The notes below the pieces were generated by a model. That model saw only the letters and a list, made by a program, of their open reading frames with translations. It had not been told where the DNA came from and did no database searches. Below are positions 17,843 through 26,327 of a stretch of 64,000 nucleotides of DNA, piece by piece (the first letter of the stretch is position 1; each line of letters starts with the position of its first letter). The stretch comes from Rhizobium sp. FKY42. GTDB lineage: Bacteria; Pseudomonadota; Alphaproteobacteria; Rhizobiales; Rhizobiaceae. The position numbers and the translations under genes are program-made. The DNA is taken from positions 153,941 to 217,940 of the forward strand of contig NZ_STGA01000004.1 of assembly GCF_005222835.1 (NCBI RefSeq). Direction: 5' to 3'.

Positions 17843-18874
17843 ATGGCGCTAGGTCGCAACCGGCGCCGCGAGCGCGGGGTCGATTACTGGCCGGGCTTTG
17901 TCGATGCGCTTTCGACGCTGCTTCTCGCCATCATGTTTCTGCTCACGGTGTTCGTGCTGGCCCAGTTCATTCTTGGTCGGGAGATCACGGGTCGCGATGA
18001 GGTTCTCACGCGTCTGAACAGCCAGATTGCCGAACTGACGGAACTGCTTGCGTTGGAAAAAAGCGGCAAGCAGGATGCCGAGGATGTGCTGGCCAACCTT
18101 CAGGCTTCGCTTTCGGCCTCGGAAACGGAGCGATCGCGGCTTCAGGCGCTTCTTGATCGTGGTGCCGGTTCCAGCGATGCCGCCAATGTCCGGATCGGTA
18201 CGCTGACCGAACAGCTCAATCAGGAGCAGCAGGCAAGTGCGCGCGCCATGAGCCAGGTGGAGCTGCTCAATCAGCAGATCGCCGCGTTGAGGGCGCAGAT
18301 CGCCGCCGTTGAAGCGGCATTGCAGGCCTCCGAGGCGCGCGACCAGAATTCGCAGGCGAAGATTGCCGATCTTGGCCGGCGTCTGAACGTGGCGCTTGCC
18401 CAGCGCGTCCAGGAACTTAACCGCTACCGTTCCGACTTCTTCGGACGGCTGCGGGAGATCCTTTCCGACCGCCAGAACATCCGCATTGTCGGTGACCGTT
18501 TTGTGTTCCAGTCGGAAGTTTTGTTTCCGGTTGGAGGATCCGATCTCGATGACCGGGGCCGCGCCGAGATGGATAAGCTCGCCACCGCCCTTCTGGAACT
18601 GGCGCAGGAAATTCCAGCAGAAATAAACTGGGTGCTGCGCGTCGATGGCCATACGGACAATGCGCCTTTGAGCGGCACCGGCCGCTATCGCGATAACTGG
18701 GAGCTTTCTTCTGCCCGTGCGACCTCTGTCGTCAAATATCTCATCTCGAAGGGCGTACCCGCCAACCGGCTGGTGGCAGCAGGCTTTGGTCAGTTCCAAC
18801 CGATTGCCGAGGGCGAAACGCCGGAAGCACGGTCGCAGAACCGCCGTATCGAACTGAAGCTCACGGAAAGATAA
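17843..18874 (+). CDS. MotB/OmpA-like peptidoglycan-binding stator subunit
   Basis: A 343-residue protein. One transmembrane helix near the N-terminus (about 18-42) carries an aspartate (Asp21 in PGFVDALSTLLLAIMF), matching the proton-carrying Asp of MotB. A long coiled coil rich in Gln, Ala and Glu follows (about 55-200). A C-terminal OmpA domain then holds DGHTDNAPLSG (about 268-278) and QNRRIELKL. It is three bases after the MotA-like gene and surely pairs with it. The coiled coil is much longer than in flagellar MotB. What it energises is unknown. Confidence 0.87.
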   Translation: MALGRNRRRERGVDYWPGFVDALSTLLLAIMFLLTVFVLAQFILGREITGRDEVLTRLNSQIAELTELLALEKSGKQDAEDVLANLQASLSASETERSRLQALLDRGAGSSDAANVRIGTLTEQLNQEQQASARAMSQVELLNQQIAALRAQIAAVEAALQASEARDQNSQAKIADLGRRLNVALAQRVQELNRYRSDFFGRLREILSDRQNIRIVGDRFVFQSEVLFPVGGSDLDDRGRAEMDKLATALLELAQEIPAEINWVLRVDGHTDNAPLSGTGRYRDNWELSSARATSVVKYLISKGVPANRLVAAGFGQFQPIAEGETPEARSQNRRIELKLTER

Positions 18875-18978
18875 TCCTAAATTAGGCGGAATGGAAATGT
18901 ATTTGGCCCAAAGTCTGCCTCTTGCCCTGGATTGACGTTTGCGTAAAAGTAAATCGAAATCCTGGGAGGGAGGTCATC

Positions 18979-20622
18979 TTGGAGTTTGATGTCATCGTCG
19001 TTGGCGGCGGTCTGGCGGGTCTTGTGGCGGCAACGGAAGCCACGGCAAGGGGCAGGCACGTTTGCCTGATTGATCAGGAGGGGCCACAAAATCTGGGTGG
19101 ACAGGCTTTCTGGTCACTGGGTGGCCTGTTTTTCGTCGACAGCCCGGAACAGCGGCGGATGCGTATTCGCGACAGTCTCGACCTTGCCCGACAGGACTGG
19201 CAGGGATCTGCGGCGTTCGACCGGCCGGAAGATCACTGGCCGCGTCAATGGGCAGAAGCCTATTTGCAATTTGCGGCAGGCGAAAAGCGGGCATGGCTGC
19301 ACCAGATGGGTATGCGCTGGTTCCCAGTGGTGGGGTGGGCGGAACGCGGCGGCTCACACGCACATGGGCATGGAAATTCGGTTCCGCGCTTCCATGTAAC
19401 CTGGGGAACAGGGCCGGGCGTCATCGAACCTTTCGTCAAGCGAGCTCAGGCCGATGCGGAAAAAGGCCTGCTGACATTCAAATTCCGCCATCAGGTCGAT
19501 AACCTCGTCAGTCAAGCGGGGCACATCACCGGTGTGTCCGGCACTATTCTCGCGGATGATCCGGTCTTGCGCGGGCAGAAGAGTTCGCGCGAGGCTTTGG
19601 GGTCCTTCCAATTCACTGCCGGTGCCGTCATCGTCGCATCGGGTGGCATCGGTGGGAACCACGAGCTCGTCCGTCGCAACTGGCCCCGCGAGAGGCTGGG
19701 CGAGCCACCGCAGAGCATGGTCAGCGGTGTGCCTCACCATGTCGATGGCCGGATGATCGGGATCACGCAGGCAAGCGGCGGCGCAGTCATCAACCCGGAC
19801 CGCATGTGGCATTACACAGAGGGCTTGCGGAACTGGGATCCGATCTGGCCCAACCACGGCATACGCATTCTGCCGGGACCATCCTCCTTCTGGTGCGATG
19901 CGAATGGGGAGCGTCTGCCGGCGCCCGCAATGCCGGGATTCGATACACTCGGCACGCTGAAGATACTTCGTGAACGGGGATCGGATTATAGCTGGTTCAT
20001 CCTGACCAAGGCGATCATCAAGAAGGAATTCGCCCTCTCGGGATCTGAGCAGAACCCGGATCTGACGGGCAGGAACATCCGGCTTCTGCTCAAACGTCTT
20101 GGCAAGGAACCGCCTGCGCCCGTCCAAGCCTTCATGGACAAGGGCGAGGATTTCGTGGTGCGCAACTCGCTGGAAGAGCTTGTCGCGGGCATGAACAGGC
20201 TGACCGGTGAAAACAGGCTGGATCCTTCGCGCATTCGCCAGCAGATCGAGGCGCGCGACCGTGAAACTCTCAATAGCTTCTCCAAGGATGCGCAGGTCAC
20301 TGCCATACGCGGCGCCCGAAACTATCTCGGCGACAAACTGATGCGCACGGCAAAGCCGCACCGTTTGCTTGATCCGGCAGCAGGTCCGCTCATCGCGGTT
20401 CGTCTGCATATCCTGACGCGCAAGACACTTGGCGGTATCCACACCGATCTCAATGCACGCGTACTGGGAGCGAATGGCGAGGTTGTGCCGGGGCTCTATG
20501 CGGTGGGCGAGGCGGCCGGCTTTGGCGGCGGTGGTCTGCACGGTTACAATGCGCTGGAAGGAACATTCCTCGGCGGCTGTCTATTTTCGGGCCGCATCGC
20601 CGGACGACATGCGGCAGCCTGA
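18979..20622 (+). CDS. FAD-dependent dehydrogenase (fumarate reductase/KstD-like)
   Basis: About 547 residues with an N-terminal FAD-binding fold (VIVVGGGLAGLVAATEA) and the C-terminal flavin loop GLYAVGEAAGFGGGGLHGYNALEG. Overall it resembles the FAD_binding_2 family, which includes succinate/fumarate enzymes and 3-ketosteroid dehydrogenases. The substrate is unknown. TTG 18979 is chosen because GGGAGGGAGG lies five bases before it and the FAD fold begins directly after it. The longer frame to 18922 adds residues without family likeness. It converges on the Bug gene across a shared terminator. Confidence 0.85.
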   Translation: MEFDVIVVGGGLAGLVAATEATARGRHVCLIDQEGPQNLGGQAFWSLGGLFFVDSPEQRRMRIRDSLDLARQDWQGSAAFDRPEDHWPRQWAEAYLQFAAGEKRAWLHQMGMRWFPVVGWAERGGSHAHGHGNSVPRFHVTWGTGPGVIEPFVKRAQADAEKGLLTFKFRHQVDNLVSQAGHITGVSGTILADDPVLRGQKSSREALGSFQFTAGAVIVASGGIGGNHELVRRNWPRERLGEPPQSMVSGVPHHVDGRMIGITQASGGAVINPDRMWHYTEGLRNWDPIWPNHGIRILPGPSSFWCDANGERLPAPAMPGFDTLGTLKILRERGSDYSWFILTKAIIKKEFALSGSEQNPDLTGRNIRLLLKRLGKEPPAPVQAFMDKGEDFVVRNSLEELVAGMNRLTGENRLDPSRIRQQIEARDRETLNSFSKDAQVTAIRGARNYLGDKLMRTAKPHRLLDPAAGPLIAVRLHILTRKTLGGIHTDLNARVLGANGEVVPGLYAVGEAAGFGGGGLHGYNALEGTFLGGCLFSGRIAGRHAAA

Positions 20623-20627
20623 GCAGC

Positions 20628-20668
20628 AAAAAGGCCAGAGGGCAGGTTTGCTGCCTCTCTGGCCTTTT
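20628..20668. terminator. Bidirectional terminator
   Basis: A 17-bp stem with one bulge runs from AAAAGGCCAGAG-GGCAG (20629-20645) to CTGCC-T-CTCTGGCCTTTT (20651-20668), between two convergent genes. It is flanked by A on one side and T on the other, so it can serve both. Confidence 0.9.
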
Positions 20669-20686
20669 CGTCGGGCGTTGTTCAAC

Positions 20687-21658
20687 TCAGTCCATCGTCA
20701 CATTGGCGCTCTTGACGATGGGTGCCCACTTCGCAAGCTCGGCCTTCACATGGTCGCCCAGTTGCTCGGGCGTGGAGGCAACGATGGAGGCGCTGAATTC
20801 CTTCATGCGATCAGCGACTGCCGGAGTGGCAAGCGCGGCCTTCGCGGCAGCGTTCAGGCGATCTATCACGGGCTTGGGCGTACCCTTCGGAGCAAAGAGG
20901 GCGTTCCAGGTATAGGTCTCATAGCCCGGTATACCTGCCTCGGCCATGGTCGGAACATCCGGGAAGGATGGTGCACGCTGCGATGTGGTGACTGCGAGAG
21001 CGCGCAGCGTTCCAGCCTTGATGTGACCGGAGGAGGAGGGCAGGTTGTCGAACATGATCGGCACCTGGTTGCCGATGACATCGTTCAGGGCAGGACCGGC
21101 GCCCTTATAGGGCACATGCTGCATATTGACGCCCGCCATGCTGTTGAACAGCAGGCCCGACAGATGCAGCGGCGTTCCATTGCCGGACGAGGCATAGCTG
21201 TACTTGTCCGGATTCGCTTTCAGAAGCGCCAGCAGCTCGCCAACAGTCTTGGCGGGAAGCTGCGGATTGACGACGAGCACGTTCGGAACGACCACCAGCA
21301 GCGAGACCGGGGCGAAGTCCTTTTCGGCATCGTAAGGCTTTGTCTTCAGCATCAGCGGGTTCAGCGCATGGGTGGCAACGGTTCCCATGAGAATGGTATA
21401 GCCATCCGGCTCGGCGCGCGAAACGTTGGCTGCACCAAGGCTTCCGCCAGCACCCGCTACATTCTGGATAATGACCTGCTGACCAAGATCGGCAGACATG
21501 CGCTCGGCGATAACGCGAGCAACCACATCCGTTGAGCCCCCCGCTGCGAAGGGCACGACGAGCGTGATAGTGCGTTCCGGATACTGTGCGCTGGCGCTGC
21601 TTGCGGCAAACAGACCCGTCATCAGGCCAGCGGCCAGAATGGATTTGAGAAACTTCAT
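20687..21658 (-). CDS. Bug/TctC-family periplasmic substrate-binding protein
   Basis: A 323-residue protein with a signal peptide (ILAAGLMTGLFAASSASAQ) and the Bug family landmarks ITLVVPFAAGGSTDVVAR, VAGAGGSLGAANVSRAEPDG, YASSGNGTPLHLSG and VPYKGAGPALNDV. Such proteins deliver carboxylates to TctAB-type transporters or act in sensing. No tctA or tctB gene is present here, so it is an orphan. Two spaced palindromes upstream (21803-21850) may be operator sites. The ligand is not predictable. Confidence 0.92.
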   Translation of the reverse strand: MKFLKSILAAGLMTGLFAASSASAQYPERTITLVVPFAAGGSTDVVARVIAERMSADLGQQVIIQNVAGAGGSLGAANVSRAEPDGYTILMGTVATHALNPLMLKTKPYDAEKDFAPVSLLVVVPNVLVVNPQLPAKTVGELLALLKANPDKYSYASSGNGTPLHLSGLLFNSMAGVNMQHVPYKGAGPALNDVIGNQVPIMFDNLPSSSGHIKAGTLRALAVTTSQRAPSFPDVPTMAEAGIPGYETYTWNALFAPKGTPKPVIDRLNAAAKAALATPAVADRMKEFSASIVASTPEQLGDHVKAELAKWAPIVKSANVTMD

Positions 21659-21802
21659 CCGATCATCCTCCCGTAATGCTCAAGCCAGCAGACCGTGCTC
21701 CTCCACGCCTGCCAGATGCGCGGAATTGTTGTCGCACGGATGCGCAACACAACGGGAATACGACGATCTATTCGGAAGGCGCGCACCAGACAATCTGCGA
21801 AT

Positions 21803-21850
21803 GGGTAATTTTCCACCCATGCACAGCATTTGCCGGGTGGATTTCCACCC
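21803..21850. promoter_or_regulatory. Pair of 16-bp palindromic boxes upstream of the Bug gene
   Basis: GGGTAATTTTCCACCC (21803-21818) and GGGTGGATTTCCACCC (21835-21850) start exactly 32 bases apart, about three helical turns. The second is a near-perfect palindrome (GGGTGGA-TT-TCCACCC). They lie about 145-190 bases before the Bug start codon, where a regulator could bind. The regulator is unknown. Confidence 0.45.
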
Positions 21851-21865
21851 ACGATCTGGCCTTGC

Positions 21866-23650
21866 TTATTGCGCGGCGATGAAGCTCTGGCTGCCGGCCT
21901 CGAATTGCAGTTTGGCAAGGCTGGCATAGAGGCCGCCCTTCGCAACCAGTTGCTGGTGCGTTCCTTCCTCAACGATGCGTCCGTTCTCCATGACCAGAAT
22001 GCGATCTGCCTTCAGCACGGTTGCCAGTCGGTGGGCAATCACAATGGTGGTCCGGTTCTGCATCAGGCCATCCAGCGCCTTCTGGACAAGCGTTTCGCTT
22101 TCGGCATCCAGAGCCGAGGTTGCTTCGTCCAGAAGCAGCACGGGCGCATCCTTGAGGATGGCGCGGGCAATGGCAATGCGCTGTCTCTGGCCGCCGGAAA
22201 GAGTAACGCCGCGTTCGCCGGCCATGGTGTCGTAGCCGTTTTCGAGGCGTGAGATGAACTCATCCGCCTGCGCCGCGATTGCGGCCTGTCGCACGGCCTC
22301 GCGGCTGGCATTAGGCTGACCAAAAGCAATGTTATCGTGGATAGAGGCGGCAAAGATGGTCACATCCTGCGGAACGATGGCAAGACGCGACCGAAGTTCC
22401 GCAAGCCTTGCCTCGCGCAGATCCACGCCGTCGAGGCGAATCGCGCCGGATGTGGGATCATAAAAACGCATCAGCAAAGCAAGAAGCGTGCTCTTTCCAG
22501 CGCCCGATGGTCCTACGACGGCGACGGTTTCGCCCGCAGCGACCGTGAAGGACAGCTGTTCGATGGCCGCGGCATTGGTGCGCGTTGGATAGATGAAACC
22601 AACCTTGTCGAAGCTGACTTCGCCCTTTGCGGGGGAGGGCAGCGAGACCGGATGTTGCGGGTCGCGAATCGCAGGAACCTCGCTCAACAATTCGCTGAGG
22701 CGCTCCGCTGCGCCGCCAGCCTGCGAAAGTTCCCCCCAGACTTCGGAAAGCTGACCGAGTGAGCTTGCGGCAATGACCGAATAGAGAACGAACTGCCCGA
22801 GTGTTCCGGCGGTCATGGTGCCGTTCAGCACGCTTTGCGCGCCATACCACAACACGCCGACAATGCTGCCAAAGACCATCAGGATCGCGAAGCCGGTCAG
22901 GAAGGCCCGTGACCGGATGGCAACGCGTGCGGCATCATAGGCCGCTTCAACCGTCGAGGTGTAGCGGGTGCTTGCGGCCTGTTCGGCACCGAAGGCGTGA
23001 ACGGTCCGGTTGGCCGAAATAGTCTCGGATGCAAAGGCAGAGGTTGCGGCAAGCGTATCCTGTGCCGCGCGCGCTCTGCGGCGCACGGAGCGCCCGAAAC
23101 CGACCAGCGGAAACACAATGAGCGGAATGGCCCCCAGAACCAGAAGCGAAAGCTTGGGGCTCGTCAGGATCATCATCGCCATCGCGCCAAGACAGAGAAT
23201 GACATTGCGCAAGGCCTGCGAGGCGGCAGAACCAAAGGCAGACTTGATCTGGGTCGTGTCCGCCGTCAGGCGCGAGACGATTTCTCCGGATTGGTTGACA
23301 TCGAAGAAGGAGGCCGAGAGCGCGGTGACCCGTTGGAAGACTTCCGTGCGAAGATCGGCAACGACGCGCTCACCGATCGTGATGACATAATAGTAGCGCA
23401 TGGCGCTCGACACCGCGAGAAGCACGGCCAGCGCCAGCAACATGGCAAAATAGCTGTTGATGAAGCTGCCGTCTGCGGCAGCAAAACCATGATCCACCAT
23501 GCGGCGCACGGCAAGCGGCAGCATCAGCGTCGTCGCTGCCGCAAGCGCCAGAAACACGCCTGCAGCCGCCACCATCTTCCTGTAGCGCATGACATAGGGC
23601 ATAAGGCGCAGCAGAGGCTGAGGGGAGCGGCGCGTCTTCTCGGCTTTCAT
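21866..23650 (-). CDS. ABC exporter half-transporter (MsbA/LmrA type)
   Basis: A 594-residue fused permease and ATPase. Six membrane segments occupy about residues 25-315. The nucleotide-binding domain has Walker [12 protein letters not shown]-loop VPQDVTIFA, signature [14 protein letters not shown], Walker [13 protein letters not shown] and switch histidine IAHRLAT. It should dimerise and export a lipid, drug or other hydrophobic compound. No accessory gene gives the substrate. It is a single gene on the minus strand, divergent from rpmE. Confidence 0.94.
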   Translation of the reverse strand: MKAEKTRRSPQPLLRLMPYVMRYRKMVAAAGVFLALAAATTLMLPLAVRRMVDHGFAAADGSFINSYFAMLLALAVLLAVSSAMRYYYVITIGERVVADLRTEVFQRVTALSASFFDVNQSGEIVSRLTADTTQIKSAFGSAASQALRNVILCLGAMAMMILTSPKLSLLVLGAIPLIVFPLVGFGRSVRRRARAAQDTLAATSAFASETISANRTVHAFGAEQAASTRYTSTVEAAYDAARVAIRSRAFLTGFAILMVFGSIVGVLWYGAQSVLNGTMTAGTLGQFVLYSVIAASSLGQLSEVWGELSQAGGAAERLSELLSEVPAIRDPQHPVSLPSPAKGEVSFDKVGFIYPTRTNAAAIEQLSFTVAAGETVAVVGPSGAGKSTLLALLMRFYDPTSGAIRLDGVDLREARLAELRSRLAIVPQDVTIFAASIHDNIAFGQPNASREAVRQAAIAAQADEFISRLENGYDTMAGERGVTLSGGQRQRIAIARAILKDAPVLLLDEATSALDAESETLVQKALDGLMQNRTTIVIAHRLATVLKADRILVMENGRIVEEGTHQQLVAKGGLYASLAKLQFEAGSQSFIAAQ

Positions 23651-23849
23651 CGGGCATTTCCGTCTGGCTTGGCCACAAAACAGGGCTGTTCAGCCCGTTT
23701 GCGGGTACTTGTGCTTTGGGAGACCTTCCTGTATAGGCTCCGCATCGAATTGGGAAGCCGTGGCCTTGACCGGTGCACGGCTTCATTTACGGAATAGGGT
23801 CGCTCGCTGCAATTGCGACATAAAGACCCCGCAAAGCAGGAACTGTGTC

Positions 23850-24071
23850 ATGAAGGCGAACATCCATCCCGACTACCACAAGATCAAGGTTGTCATGACT
23901 GACGGCACCGAATACGAAACCTTCTCCACGTGGGGTTCGGAAGGTGCAGTGATGAACCTGGAAATCGACTCCAAGTCCCATCCGGCATGGACCGGCGGCA
24001 GCCAGCAGCTGATGGACCGCGGTGGCCGCGTTTCCAAGTTCAACAAGCGCTTCGGCGGCCTCGGCCTCTGA
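23850..24071 (+). CDS. rpmE: 50S ribosomal protein L31
   Basis: A 73-residue L31 starting [19 protein letters not shown] and ending [10 protein letters not shown]. It contains no cysteine, so it is the zinc-independent form. ATG 23850 is preceded by GCAGGAACTG. The frame is open far upstream, but the family start is clear. A terminator follows directly. Confidence 0.96.
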   Translation: MKANIHPDYHKIKVVMTDGTEYETFSTWGSEGAVMNLEIDSKSHPAWTGGSQQLMDRGGRVSKFNKRFGGLGL

Positions 24072-24113
24072 TCTTGAGCCGGATCGTGCATCCGGTCATC
24101 TGACGATATCCTG

Positions 24114-24151
24114 CCGCCCGAGGCGAAAGCTTCCGGGCGGTTTTCTTTTTT
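24114..24151 (+). terminator. Terminator of rpmE
   Basis: CCGCCCG (24114-24120) pairs with CGGGCGG (24134-24140) around a GAAA-containing loop. It is followed by TTTTCTTTTTT. Confidence 0.88.
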
Positions 24152-24182
24152 GTCCGCAAGCCGGTTCACCGGTTTTCGCAAC

Positions 24183-25091
24183 ATGAAGAGAATGCTTATG
24201 TCTTTTGCTTTTTCGCGGTCGCTGACCTCACTCTTGGTCGCAGGCTCACTGCTTATTTCCACCGCACCGGTTCATGCCGAAGGCAATCAGGCCAGCCTGG
24301 TCATTGATGTAAGGACCGGCCAGGTGCTGGAAGCGGATCGTTCGACGGAGCTGCATTATCCGGCTTCACTCACGAAGATGATGACGCTCTACATGACGTT
24401 CGAGGCGCTTCACTCCGGCAAGTTGAAATGGACGGACCGGATCAAGATCTCCGAGAATGCCAACAACAAGGAGCCGTACAAGTTTGCGATCGGCGCCGGA
24501 AACACGATCAGCGTGCGCGAGGCGGTGGAAGGCATGATCGTGATTTCCGCCAATGATGCCGCAACCGCCATGGGTGAATATTTCGGCGGCACCGAGGAAG
24601 GGTTTGGCAAGTTGATGACGGCAAAGGCGCGCCAGCTTGGCATGGCGAACACCGTCTTCAAGAATCCCGCAGGGCTTCCCGACCCAGAGCAGGTCACAAC
24701 CGCCGCCGACATGGCGAAGCTTGGCATGGCGCTGATGCGCGACTTCCCTGAAGACTTCAAGATGTTCTCCGCGCGGTCCATACAGTTCCGTAGCATGAAG
24801 ATCCGCGGCCATAACGGCGTGCTGAATAGCTATCCGGGCGCCAGCGGGATCAAGACAGGCTATACGGATGCATCTGGCTACAATCTGGTGACTTCGGTCT
24901 CGCGGGGAGGGCGCAGTCTCGTCGGCGTCGTGCTGGGCGGAAAGACGGCGCAGGAACGGGATGAGACAATGAAGGCGCTTCTTGACCGCTTCCTGCCGGC
25001 TGATCCTGCGGCTGTCGCAAAGCGTCCCGGTGCGGATGTCGTTGCTCCGGCAAAAACGGCGACGGTAAAGGCAACCGTTGCCCAACCCTGA
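24183..25091 (+). CDS. D-alanyl-D-alanine carboxypeptidase (PBP5/6 family)
   Basis: About 302 residues with a signal peptide (SLLVAGSLLISTAPVHA). The active-site motifs are SxxK (PASLTKMM), SxN (ISANDAAT) and KTG (SGIKTGYTD). It should trim the terminal D-Ala from peptidoglycan pentapeptides in the periplasm. It is slightly shorter than E. coli PBP5 and lacks its full C-terminal beta domain and amphipathic anchor, ending in an Ala/Lys/Val-rich tail. ATG 24198 has a better ribosome site (GAAGAG) than 24183 and is a real alternative. Confidence 0.93.
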   Translation: MKRMLMSFAFSRSLTSLLVAGSLLISTAPVHAEGNQASLVIDVRTGQVLEADRSTELHYPASLTKMMTLYMTFEALHSGKLKWTDRIKISENANNKEPYKFAIGAGNTISVREAVEGMIVISANDAATAMGEYFGGTEEGFGKLMTAKARQLGMANTVFKNPAGLPDPEQVTTAADMAKLGMALMRDFPEDFKMFSARSIQFRSMKIRGHNGVLNSYPGASGIKTGYTDASGYNLVTSVSRGGRSLVGVVLGGKTAQERDETMKALLDRFLPADPAAVAKRPGADVVAPAKTATVKATVAQP

Positions 25092-25111
25092 CAAGATTGA
25101 TCAGTTCAAAG

Positions 25112-25146
25112 AAAAAGCCGCGTCACCTTTCATAGGCATCGCGGCT
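25112..25146 (-). terminator. Probable terminator of rcdA
   Basis: On the minus strand AGCCGCG and CGCGGCT form a 7-bp stem followed by TTTTTC. The arms are at 25116-25122 and 25140-25146, and the loop is about 17 bases. Confidence 0.65.
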
Positions 25147-25169
25147 CCTTCATGTATTAATGTTTGAGC

Positions 25170-25682
25170 TCAAGCGCCCTTGAACGCAGTCCGCAGAAGA
25201 TCAAGCTGGGCGCGAACGCTGTTTTCGTTGTCCGGAACAATGGCTTCCTGCGGGCGGTAGATTTCGCGATCGAGAAGCGCAACGCGGTTCTGCAGGCGCA
25301 GCGAACGCTCGACAAGATCACGGAAGGCTTCAGGAAGATCGCCCCAACCCGGAGCCATGCGATCGACGTTGAAACCGTCGAGGCGAACCTTGTTCTTCTC
25401 CGCAAGCACCTGATCATAGCTCATCTCGCCGTTGTTGACGGCGCGCTGCAACAGCAGCCAGGATGCCATCTGCATCAGACGCGTGGTGAGGCGCATGGAT
25501 TCCGCTGCGTAGAGAACCGTTGCAACGCGCGGCAAGACCTTTGAGGCTGCACGGCCCGGGCCATCCAGATAGGCGGCGGTTTCTTCAACCAGAGACATGC
25601 CTTCGGTGTACAACGCCTTGAACTGCGACGAGCTAGCGGCGCGGCCTGCGAAACTGACGGTATTCAATACCTGTTCTGACAT
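25170..25682 (-). CDS. rcdA: RcdA-like protease adaptor (DUF1465)
   Basis: A 170-residue helical protein of the DUF1465 family. In Caulobacter this family (RcdA) helps CpdR and ClpXP degrade the cell-cycle master regulator CtrA. Matching segments include SSSQFKALYTEGMSLVEETA, MRLTTRLMQMASWLLLQRAV and the C-terminal IVPDNENSVRAQLDLLRTAF. It ends before a terminator and stands alone. Family membership is firm; the adaptor role is inferred. Confidence 0.9.
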   Translation of the reverse strand: MSEQVLNTVSFAGRAASSSQFKALYTEGMSLVEETAAYLDGPGRAASKVLPRVATVLYAAESMRLTTRLMQMASWLLLQRAVNNGEMSYDQVLAEKNKVRLDGFNVDRMAPGWGDLPEAFRDLVERSLRLQNRVALLDREIYRPQEAIVPDNENSVRAQLDLLRTAFKGA

Positions 25683-25842
25683 CGAGATAATCCTGCTAAC
25701 GCATCCACTTGATCAGGCAATGACGAAACCACTTAGAAGGTTCCGCTCTCGCTTTCTGCAACAGAAGATGATCCCACTAGCGCAATTCCGCAAGGCGTTT
25801 CTTAAAGAAGGGTTAATTCCCACAGTTTACAAGCATTGGAAC

Positions 25843-25869
25843 AAAAAAAAGAGCCGCGGGAGCGGCTCT
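25843..25869 (-). terminator. Strong minus-strand terminator
   Basis: An 8-bp perfect stem, AGAGCCGC / GCGGCTCT, with a 4-base loop. It is followed on the minus strand by an unbroken run of T (25850-25843). It ends either the DUF1192 operon or the small RNA proposed here. Confidence 0.9.
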
Positions 25870-25984
25870 CAAGGTAAAACAGGGAGAATCAGACCAAATC
25901 GCCGATTGGAGAAACTGTCTGAGACCAGGAAACCCGGTCAAACACATCATTACTGAAAATGCTTAATGGCTGATTAATAGGTTT
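25843..25984 (-). ncRNA. Possible small RNA
   Basis: This lies in a 446-base gene-free stretch (25683-26128). A minus-strand -10-like TATACT is at 25996-25991. A strong terminator (AGAGCCGC-GGGA-GCGGCTCT, 25850-25869, with eight T after it) closes a predicted RNA of about 140 bases. Inside are a hairpin with arms at 25923-25929 and 25933-25939 and two exposed TTCTCC stretches that could pair with ribosome sites. There is no clear -35. It could instead be the long 3' end of the DUF1192 operon. Confidence 0.4.
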
Positions 25985-26128
25985 ACACGCAGTATAAATT
26001 CTTCGCGAGCGGCCATTCTAGTTTGAGCCAGATCTGTCTCTCAAAGAAAATCTGCGCCACTTCAGGGCGAAAATCAGCTGAAGTGATTCGTACGGTTGCA
26101 AACATGAAGCGGGATGAGGCGCTTTGTC

Positions 26129-26320
26129 TCACCGCTTGAAGAAGTCTTCCGCCGCCCGTCGCCCGGCATCCTTCTGAGCGCGCTCTGCCTTTAGCCGGAC
26201 GATTTCCGCCTCTAGCAAAGCAACGCGCTTGTCCAGTTCGTCAGCCGACAAGAGCGAGAGGTCGCAGCCGATTTCGTGTTGCGTTACCTTTTTCGGGCGA
26301 TCATCGTCGAAGATGCTCAT
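26129..26320 (-). CDS. DUF1192 family protein
   Basis: A 63-residue protein starting MSIFDDDRPKKVTQHEIG, with LSLLSADELDKRVALLEAEI and a C-terminal charged helix. DUF1192 is a small alphaproteobacterial family without known function. ATG 26320 follows GGAGG. It lies seven bases after ymdB and is the last gene of the operon. The frame extends upstream over the end of ymdB, but the family start is clear. Confidence 0.85.
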   Translation of the reverse strand: MSIFDDDRPKKVTQHEIGCDLSLLSADELDKRVALLEAEIVRLKAERAQKDAGRRAAEDFFKR

Positions 26321-26327
26321 CTCGTCG

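Noticed and set aside
16784..18874. Zorya-type anti-phage system
   Set aside because: The MotA/MotB-like pair recalls ZorAB, but there is no ZorC/ZorD helicase or ZorE nuclease nearby; neighbours are suhB and a flavin dehydrogenase.
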